Source: an uncultured Eubacteriales bacterium
GTDB taxonomy: Bacteria; Bacillota; Clostridia; Christensenellales; CAG-138
Reading direction: 5' to 3'
DNA length: 64,000 nt
Assembly (NCBI GenBank): GCA_900546845.1
Contig: UREK01000002.1
Coordinates: forward strand, 34,753-98,752
The position numbers were made by a program, and so were the translations under genes. Of this stretch, positions 58,168 through 64,000 are shown piece by piece. The notes under the pieces are model-generated. The model was not told where the DNA came from and made no database searches. It saw only the letters and a list, made by a program, of their open reading frames with translations. Each line of letters starts with the position of its first letter. The first letter of the stretch is position 1.

Positions 58168-60798
58168 TTGAAGTATTATTGCGAGGACTCCAATGAGGTG
58201 CTTGCGCGCCTTGAATCCGCGCAGGAGGGCCTGAGCGCCCGTGAAGCAGACGCCCGTTTGGCGAAGCATGGCCCCAACAAGCTTGCCGAGGCGAAGAAGG
58301 AAACGCTGTTGCAGCGCTTTTTCGCGCAGCTCAAGGATCCGATGATCATCATCCTGCTTGCCGCCGCAGCCGTTTCCGGTATTACCGCCGCATATAGCGG
58401 GGAAAGCTTTGCAGATGTGTTCATCATCCTCATCGTAGTGCTCATCAACGCTGTGCTTGGCGTTTACCAGGAGAGCAAAGCTGAGAAAGCGATCGAAGCG
58501 CTCCAGGCAATGACCGCCGCGACGAGCAAGGTCCTGCGCGACGGCAGGCAAGTGTCCGTCAAAAGCGAGCTGCTTGTCCCCGGCGATGTGATCGTCCTCG
58601 AGGCGGGCGACGCCGTGCCCGCGGATGCGCGCATCCTGGAATCCGCAAGCCTGAAAGCGGAAGAAGCTGCTCTCACCGGCGAAAGCGTCCCTGTGGAAAA
58701 AAGCGCGCAGGCCATCATGGCAGGCGACGCCGACGTTCCTTTGGGCGACAGGCACAACATGGTCTACATGGGCAGCACCATCGTCTATGGCCGCGGCCGC
58801 GCCGTGATCACCGAGACGGGCATGGGCACGGAGATGGGCAAGATCGCAGATGCGCTTTCCGCCGCGGAAGATGGGCAGACGCCGCTTCAGATCAAGCTCG
58901 CGCAGCTGAGCAAGATTTTGAGCTGGGTTGTGCTCGGCATTTGTATCTTCATCTTTGCATTCAGCCTGTTGAAGGCGGGCGACTTCCATCTCGATGTAGT
59001 CGTGCGCACCTTTATGGTTGCTGTCAGCCTGGCTGTCGCCGCAATTCCAGAGGGCCTCGCCACGGTCGTGACGATCGTGCTCTCCATAGGAGTGACAAAC
59101 ATGTCCAAACGCAACGCCGTCATCCGCAGGCTCACCGCTGTGGAAACGCTCGGCTGCGCGCAGGTCATCTGCAGCGACAAGACGGGAACACTGACTCAGA
59201 ACAAGATGACGGTTGTGGACCATTATGGTGACGAATGGACTACTGCCGAAGCTATGACGCTCTGTTCCGACGCCGCGCCGGATGAAAGCGGCGAGGCCGT
59301 CGGCGAGCCGACGGAGTGCGCGCTCGTAAATTGGGCGGCGCGCATCGGCCTTGCCAAACCCGCGCTTGAAGCAGCAACGCCCCGCGTCGCGGAGGCGCCG
59401 TTTGACAGCATGCGCAAAATGATGACCACGCTGCACAAAACGCAAAGTGGGATCGTGCAGTATACTAAGGGTGCGCCGGACGAGATTCTCAACCGCTGTA
59501 CCGCTTATCTGCGGGACGGCCAGGAATTTCCCATGACGGACGCGGTTCGCGCGGAAATCCTCGCCGCAAACAAGACAATGGCAGATCAGGCGCTGCGCGT
59601 GCTTTCCGCAGCGCGCCGCACTTACTCCGAGCTCCCGTCTGATCTTTCCCCCGATGCGCTGGAGCGCGGGCTCACCTTTCTCGGCCTTGCAGGCATGATT
59701 GACCCGATCCGCCCGGAGGTAAAAAAGGCGATCGAGGAATGCCGCACCGCGGGTATCCGGCCGATCATGATCACGGGCGACCACAGGGATACGGCGGTCG
59801 CCATCGCCCGGCAACTCGGCATTTTGGACGATGAAAGCCAGGCTATCACCGGCGCGCAGCTCAATGAAATCAGCGATGAGGAGCTGAGCCTGACCATTGA
59901 CCATTACAGCGTCTATGCCCGCGTGCAGCCTGAGCACAAAGTGCGCATCGTCAATGCATGGCGCAAGCACGGCTGTATTACTGCCATGACCGGCGACGGC
60001 GTGAACGACGCCCCCAGCATCAAGAGCGCGGACATCGGCGTCGGCATGGGTATTACCGGCACGGACGTGACCAAGAACGTCGCGGACATGGTGCTTGCGG
60101 ACGATAACTTCGCCACCATCGTAGGCGCAGTCGGAGAAGGCCGCCGCATCTATGACAACATCCGAAAGGCCATCCAGTTCCTGCTCGGCTCCAACATGAG
60201 CGAGGTGCTCAGTGTGTTCTTCGCCACACTCCTCGGCTTTGTGATCCTTGAGCCTGTGCACCTGCTCTGGATCAACCTGATTACGGACTGCTTCCCTGCC
60301 CTCGCCCTCGGCATGGAAAAGGGAGAGCCGGACTTGATGCAGCGCCAGCCGCGCAGCGCAAAGGACGGTATCTTCTCCGGCGGGCTTGGGTTTGACGTTG
60401 CTTATCAGGGTCTCATGGTCACAATTCTGACGATGGCCGCCTACTTCATTGGCCACCGTGTCGAATCCGGTGTTTGGGAGATCGCACAAAGCGCGGACGG
60501 AGTTACTATGGCTTTCCTGACTATGAGCATGGCGGAGATTTTCCACAGCTTCAACCTTCGCAGCCAGCGCGCCAGCATCTTTCAGCTGCATTCGCACAAC
60601 CCGGTGCTTTGGGGTGCGATGGCCCTGAGCCTCGTGCTCACCACCGCCGTAATTTACCTGCCCGGCATTTCGGATGCGTTCGGCTTCGAGCACATCAGTG
60701 CGTTCGAGTATGCCATCGCCTTAACGCTTGCGGTGCTCGTAATCCCTCTTGTGGAGCTTGTGAAGTTCATCCAGCGCAAACACGCAAGGCGGCAGTAA
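58168..60798 (+). CDS. P-type cation ATPase (Ca2+/Mn2+ type)
   Basis: 876 residues, P2-type ATPase related to SERCA/PMCA-like bacterial pumps. LTGESVPVEK actuator, PEGL in M4 (AAIPEGLATVV), phosphorylated Asp in CSDKTGTLTQNKM, KGAPDE, and hinge TGDGVNDAPSIKSAD. M4 Glu (PEGL) and M6 Asn/Asp (NLITD) fit a Ca2+ or Mn2+ site. With the manganese riboswitch the physiological role is most likely Mn2+ export. A TTG at 58168 behind AGGAAGGG is preferred as start; the ATG at 58144 has no site. Ends at a hairpin shared with the next gene. Confidence 0.93.
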   Translation: MKYYCEDSNEVLARLESAQEGLSAREADARLAKHGPNKLAEAKKETLLQRFFAQLKDPMIIILLAAAAVSGITAAYSGESFADVFIILIVVLINAVLGVYQESKAEKAIEALQAMTAATSKVLRDGRQVSVKSELLVPGDVIVLEAGDAVPADARILESASLKAEEAALTGESVPVEKSAQAIMAGDADVPLGDRHNMVYMGSTIVYGRGRAVITETGMGTEMGKIADALSAAEDGQTPLQIKLAQLSKILSWVVLGICIFIFAFSLLKAGDFHLDVVVRTFMVAVSLAVAAIPEGLATVVTIVLSIGVTNMSKRNAVIRRLTAVETLGCAQVICSDKTGTLTQNKMTVVDHYGDEWTTAEAMTLCSDAAPDESGEAVGEPTECALVNWAARIGLAKPALEAATPRVAEAPFDSMRKMMTTLHKTQSGIVQYTKGAPDEILNRCTAYLRDGQEFPMTDAVRAEILAANKTMADQALRVLSAARRTYSELPSDLSPDALERGLTFLGLAGMIDPIRPEVKKAIEECRTAGIRPIMITGDHRDTAVAIARQLGILDDESQAITGAQLNEISDEELSLTIDHYSVYARVQPEHKVRIVNAWRKHGCITAMTGDGVNDAPSIKSADIGVGMGITGTDVTKNVADMVLADDNFATIVGAVGEGRRIYDNIRKAIQFLLGSNMSEVLSVFFATLLGFVILEPVHLLWINLITDCFPALALGMEKGEPDLMQRQPRSAKDGIFSGGLGFDVAYQGLMVTILTMAAYFIGHRVESGVWEIAQSADGVTMAFLTMSMAEIFHSFNLRSQRASIFQLHSHNPVLWGAMALSLVLTTAVIYLPGISDAFGFEHISAFEYAIALTLAVLVIPLVELVKFIQRKHARRQ

Positions 60799-60815
60799 TG
60801 CTCTGTTGCAAAAGT

Positions 60816-60843
60816 TTTGGGGAGCAGGTCACTGCTCCCCAAA
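60816..60843. terminator. Hairpin shared by convergent genes
   Basis: 11-bp perfect stem (60816-60826 with 60833-60843). It follows the ATPase stop; its bases also encode the last codons and stop of the minus-strand gene ending at 60829. The T-run on either side is short. Confidence 0.55.
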
Positions 60844-61440
60844 TTTGATCACATGCATTTGTTTCCCGAAGTTTTCCGGCAGCGGCGGCAGATGTTTTGA
60901 AAATACGTCCACATACCGGGAGCCAAAGGTTACGCTTGTGATGGTGTCATATGGGATCTTCATTGGCTCCGACTCCCATACCCCGTTTGCGTCGAAATGG
61001 CGGAAATATAAAAAACGATTGTAAAGCGTTTCAATTCGCCCGATCGCAAACTGCGGAGCGTCCTCGTCGCTCTCATCCTCCACGATGATATTGCGCCCCA
61101 TACGAGCAAGGCATGCCAGGGCTGTCCCCCAATCCGTAAGGTCGATCTCCGGCACAGGGCCAATGGAACCCACGACCCCTTCATCCTGGAGGATCTGCAT
61201 ATATTTATCCTCTTTGCTTTCAACCTGCTCTATATCCGCAAAGCGCCGGATCGAGTACCCGTTGAGGACGAAGTCCTCTTCTGCGGCGCCAAGGAAGAGC
61301 GTCCTGCTCATTGCAAGCGGAAAATAGTAAAAATAGTTCTCGTCATACCACATGTAAAAGCGGCAGAGCTCCCGCTGTTCGATGCCGCGCTGCACGGCGG
61401 CTCTGATTTCATGCTGTGTCAATTCCGTTTCCCTCACCAT
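60829..61440 (-). CDS. Conserved hypothetical protein
   Basis: 203 residues, soluble, mixed alpha/beta with many aromatics: FYMWYDENYFYYFPLAMSR and the later IETLYNRFLYFRHFDANG. No domain I recognise. ATG at 61440 overlaps the HerA-like gene end by 7 bases. The stop lies within the terminator hairpin. Its coupling to the HerA gene is the only functional hint. Confidence 0.75.
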   Translation of the reverse strand: MVRETELTQHEIRAAVQRGIEQRELCRFYMWYDENYFYYFPLAMSRTLFLGAAEEDFVLNGYSIRRFADIEQVESKEDKYMQILQDEGVVGSIGPVPEIDLTDWGTALACLARMGRNIIVEDESDEDAPQFAIGRIETLYNRFLYFRHFDANGVWESEPMKIPYDTITSVTFGSRYVDVFSKHLPPLPENFGKQMHVIKFGEQ

Positions 61441-62927
61441 TTGATAGAGCCGAACAGGCCGCGCGCGATCTTTTTCCCGAATTCCCTGCCGATGGTGTTC
61501 ATGGCGCTTGAGGTGGCTTTGGAGAGCGCCTTGCCTGCTTTGCTCGTGGCTTTTCTCTTAGCTGTGGAGGATTTCTTCGTTTCCTGCTTTTCAGCCTTAG
61601 CCTTCTCCTTAGCCGCAGATTTCTCCGCTTCCACCGCTTCTTCCTCGCGCTGCGCTTCAAGGTGTTCATAGGCGGATTCCCGGTCGATCGGCTTATCGTA
61701 TTTTTCGCCCATCCCGCCCTTTTCCTGCACTGCGCGGCGCTGCTCTTCCGCAATGGGGCCCATCAGGCTCTGCGGCGGCAGAATAAACGCCCGCTCGACA
61801 ACGCCAGGCCTGCCTTCCGCATCCAGGAAGGAAACGAGCGCCTCGCCTACGCCAAGCTCAGTGATGACATCCTCCGTCTTAAACGCAGGATTCGGGCGGA
61901 AGGTCTGCGCCGCCGTGCGCACCGCCTTCTGTTCCGCTGGCGTATAAGCGCGCAGCGCATGCTGCACCCGGTTGGAAAGCTGTGCGAGCACGGCGTCCGG
62001 AATGTCACTCGGGCTTTGCGAAATAAAGTAAATACCGACGCCCTTGGAACGGATGAGCTTCACTACCTGCTCCACCTTTTGCAGGAGAACCTTTGGCGCG
62101 CCGTTGAAAAGCAGATGCGCTTCATCGAAGAAGAACACGATCTTCGGTTTTTCCGGGTCGCCCGCTTCCGGCAGGCGCTCGAACAGTTCGGACATGAGGA
62201 ACAGCAGGAACGTCGCATACAGCGTCTGGTTCTGGACAAGCTTCACGCTGTGGAGGATGTTGATATAACCCCGGCCGTTTTCGTCCGCCTGGATCCAATC
62301 AAGAATATCAAGCGCGGGCTCCCCGAAGAACAGATTGCCGCCCGCATCCTCGAGTACCAGCAGCGCGCGCTGGATGCCGCCGAGGCTCTGCGCGGACATG
62401 CTACCGTATTCCGCGGTGAAATCCGTCCGGTTTTCACTGACATAGCGCAGCATCGCGCGCAGATCCTTCAGGTCGATCAAAAGAAGGCCCTGATCGTCCG
62501 CGATGTGGAACACGATGTTGAGCACATCCGTTTGCACCTCGGTCAAATCCATCAGCCGTGCGAGCAGCTGCGGCCCCATTTCGGAAACCGTCGTGCGCAC
62601 GGGATGCCCCGCCTTGCCATATATATCCCAAAATCGCGTTGGAAACACGCGGTAGCGCCAATCCGGAATGCCGAACCGCGCGATGCGTTCTTCCATGCTG
62701 TCGTTATGCTGGCCCGCGCGGCACATACCCGCAAGGTCTCCTTTGACATCCGCCAGGAACACAGGAACACCCAATTCGCTGAAGGATTCGGCCATCACTT
62801 TCAGGGTGATGGTTTTCCCCGTGCCGCTTGCGCCCGCGATAAGGCCATGCCGGTTGCACATGCGGGGTTCCATACAGATGCGTTCCTCCCCGCTTTTTGC
62901 GATCCAAAGTTTGCCGTCTTTGAGCAT
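61434..62927 (-). CDS. HerA-like/DUF853 ATPase
   Basis: 497 residues. Walker A GASGTGKT (about 35-42), Walker B IVFFFDEAHLLF, and ISQSPSDIPDAVLAQLSNRVQHALR (sensor/arginine segment) define the HerA-FtsK helicase family, DUF853 subfamily. The C-terminal 90 residues are Lys/Glu/Ala-rich, probably a flexible nucleic-acid-binding tail. Start ATG at 62927; site weak (GGGGGCG). No NurA gene is adjacent, so it is not a canonical HerA-NurA end-resection pair. Confidence 0.88.
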   Translation of the reverse strand: MLKDGKLWIAKSGEERICMEPRMCNRHGLIAGASGTGKTITLKVMAESFSELGVPVFLADVKGDLAGMCRAGQHNDSMEERIARFGIPDWRYRVFPTRFWDIYGKAGHPVRTTVSEMGPQLLARLMDLTEVQTDVLNIVFHIADDQGLLLIDLKDLRAMLRYVSENRTDFTAEYGSMSAQSLGGIQRALLVLEDAGGNLFFGEPALDILDWIQADENGRGYINILHSVKLVQNQTLYATFLLFLMSELFERLPEAGDPEKPKIVFFFDEAHLLFNGAPKVLLQKVEQVVKLIRSKGVGIYFISQSPSDIPDAVLAQLSNRVQHALRAYTPAEQKAVRTAAQTFRPNPAFKTEDVITELGVGEALVSFLDAEGRPGVVERAFILPPQSLMGPIAEEQRRAVQEKGGMGEKYDKPIDRESAYEHLEAQREEEAVEAEKSAAKEKAKAEKQETKKSSTAKRKATSKAGKALSKATSSAMNTIGREFGKKIARGLFGSIKW

Positions 62928-63036
62928 AGGTGCTTTTTCGCCCCCGTACCAAACAAATTTTGTTTTACATTATAGCACAACGGTATAACAGGGAAAAAGG
63001 GTGAGCAGGCGCACACGCCGCGTTCGCCAGTTGCAG

Positions 63037-63072
63037 GAAAAAGCAGCGTGTGCGAGATGCTTCGCATACGCT
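63037..63072 (-). terminator. Terminator of the coiled-coil gene
   Basis: 11-bp stem (63045-63055 with 63062-63072, one G-U pair) and then TTTTT on the minus strand. Confidence 0.75.
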
Positions 63073-63095
63073 GTTCTCAAACAATTTTATTTGCT

Positions 63096-63872
63096 TTATG
63101 ATTCTCCCAGCACGTCGCTGATGATCGCGTCAAGCTCCGCTGTGATGCCCGCTTCCTCCGGGGAAAGCGGCTCCGCCGGCGTTTCTTCCATGATCTCGTT
63201 CACCGTCCATACACGGTCGGTCTCCCCCTCCTCAGCAGGCACGGCAGGTTCCTGCGCTTCCGCCTGCAGCGGCAGTTCCCGGTTCTCGATGGCATAGATA
63301 CTCTTCATCAGTGTCGCAGGAGTTTCGTAATCCTCCGGCAGGTCTGCCTTCGTTTCCTCCAGCAGGGCGGAAACGTCCGCATATTCGCCTGCAAGCTCCG
63401 TTTCACCCGCAAGCCGCGTTCCGGATGCAAACGAGCGGAACTGCTCCGCCTGCGTTGCGGCAGCCGCTGCGGCAGCCTGCAAACTTTCGTTGAGCCGTGC
63501 GGCATTCGCGCGGTATTCTGCCATGAACGCTTCAGCCTGCATTGCGAGCCCGCGCGCCTTCTCCTTTGCTTTTGCCACGATCGCATCCGCCTCGCGGTTC
63601 GCATCCTGAACGATTTCCCGCGCTTTCTTTTCCGCGGAAAGATGCTCCTCCTCCGCTGCCTTTCGGATGGAATCGCGCTCCGCCTCCGCTTCTGCGATCA
63701 CCTTGTCCGCGGCGCGCTGAGCGCTCGTGAGCGCGCCGGAAATGGCGGACTCCTTCGACTTAAATTCTTCCAGCGCTGCGGAAAGCGTCTCCACCTTCTT
63801 TGCGAGGATCGCTACCTCCTGCTCGCTCTGGCTCAGTTGTTCTTCCAGTTCCTTCGCTTTGCGTCCAAACAT
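63096..63872 (-). CDS. Coiled-coil protein, DivIVA-tail-like
   Basis: 258 residues. A long coiled coil (about 5-140: KAKELEEQLSQSEQEVAIL... EKKAREIVQDANREADAIVAKAKEKARGLAMQAEAF) resembles the C-terminal part of DivIVA/GpsB-type proteins, but the N-terminal membrane-binding head is absent. It ends in an acidic tail. Start at 63872 behind GGAGG; translation from upstream would run through sequencing adapter (the artefact peptide MGSEMCIRDR) and is wrong. Follows another gene by 11 bases. Confidence 0.8.
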   Translation of the reverse strand: MFGRKAKELEEQLSQSEQEVAILAKKVETLSAALEEFKSKESAISGALTSAQRAADKVIAEAEAERDSIRKAAEEEHLSAEKKAREIVQDANREADAIVAKAKEKARGLAMQAEAFMAEYRANAARLNESLQAAAAAAATQAEQFRSFASGTRLAGETELAGEYADVSALLEETKADLPEDYETPATLMKSIYAIENRELPLQAEAQEPAVPAEEGETDRVWTVNEIMEETPAEPLSPEEAGITAELDAIISDVLGES

Positions 63873-63883
63873 TTGCGGCCTCC

Positions 63884-63954
63884 TTAAAATTTCATCTGCT
63901 CCTGCTGCGGCTGCGCTTGCGCCGCAGGCGGCGTGTATCCCATGTGTATATATC
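63884..63954 (-). CDS. C-terminal end of an upstream gene, truncated by the contig end
   Basis: Last about 23 codons, Pro/Gln/Ala-rich, ending QEQMKF, with the stop at 63884-63886 and GGAGG of the next gene directly after. The 5' part lies beyond the end of genomic sequence. Identity cannot be told. Confidence 0.5.
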
Positions 63955-64000
63955 CTGTCTCTTATACACATCTCCGAGCCCACGAGACAAGAGGCAATCT
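63955..64000. other. Nextera sequencing adapter with i7 index, not genomic
   Basis: CTGTCTCTTATACACATCT followed by CCGAGCCCACGAGAC is the Illumina Nextera transposase/read-2 adapter; the next eight bases AAGAGGCA match i7 index N711 and ATCT begins the P7 flow-cell part. Should be trimmed. Its translation on the minus strand is the well-known artefact MGSEMCIRDR. Confidence 0.97.

Noticed and set aside
58078..60693. An 871-codon open frame on the minus strand opposite the P-type ATPase
   Set aside because: It is a His/Arg-rich antisense shadow of a textbook ATPase, and the riboswitch and promoter point to the plus strand.
63873..63983. N-terminal extension of the coiled-coil gene beginning MGSEMCIRDR
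   Set aside because: Well-known translation of the Nextera adapter, not biology.
1..64000. tRNA, rRNA, prophage or transposase genes
   Set aside because: I looked through the intergenic gaps and found no cloverleaf-like tRNA, rRNA segment, transposase or phage structural gene that I could support.

Overview
The window reads as one long, gene-dense, fairly GC-rich chromosomal contig from an anaerobic Gram-positive bacterium of class Clostridia. A Christensenellales-like gut lineage is my best guess from overall gene content, and this is inference. Supporting gene types are murB-rapZ-whiA-dnaE, DUF4364, DUF5685, GerMN, NFACT/RqcH, WG-repeat and CotH/LTD proteins, plus consistent GGAGG ribosome binding sites. 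The left edge cuts into a tatD gene. The right edge is not genomic: bases 63955-64000 are a Nextera library adapter with an i7 index, so genomic sequence stops at 63954.

Layout. 1-11332: housekeeping genes, mostly on the minus strand: TatD, a GntR regulator, a class A PBP with a small membrane protein, a J-domain protein and DUF5685, a YcaQ-like DNA glycosylase, Pcp, a low-GC ParB-like singleton, DUF1002, a PPP-type phosphatase and a GNAT. 11333-15373: an accessory island against the 3' end of rlmD. It holds a broken secreted-protein fragment, a sigma-factor fragment, a conjugative-element oriT-like hairpin, several inverted repeats, and an intact EcoRV-type restriction-modification system (controller protein, endonuclease, D12 methylase) with a recognisable C-box operator. 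15374-24439: rlmD, pfkA and the operon murB-rapZ-whiA-dnaE, in which the usual glmR/yvcK gene is absent. 24496-26908: a membrane-anchored solute-binding-like protein behind a structured leader and terminator, then a radical SAM protein. 26905-32097: two tandem histidine kinase/response regulator pairs. 32262-35600: a large LTD-CotH lipoprotein with a probable leaderless promoter. 35791-48210: yebC, a family-4 UDG, a lipase-like hydrolase, a LysR regulator with a WG-repeat protein, the threonine catabolic pair tdh-kbl, rpmB, an ABC importer lacking a binding protein, yfcE-rdgB and a GerMN lipoprotein. 48290-55939: a minus-strand cluster of gyrase/topoisomerase IV B and A subunits, an SSB-like protein, an FAH-family enzyme and RqcH. 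56083-63954: a helical-bundle protein, DUF4364, a DUF421 membrane protein, a manganese (yybP-ykoY) riboswitch in front of a P-type cation ATPase, a HerA-like ATPase and a coiled-coil protein.

The most interesting material is the structured leader at 25642-25894 (promoter, 9-bp-closed domain with an internal hairpin and possible pseudoknot, then a perfect terminator, all before a transport-type gene), and the EcoRV-like island with its controller operator and oriT relic. Two genes (pcp and the CotH lipoprotein) share an unusual start architecture: an extended -10 box exactly 6 bases before the ATG and no Shine-Dalgarno sequence, which suggests leaderless transcripts. Functions come from reading motifs by eye; no database search was run.
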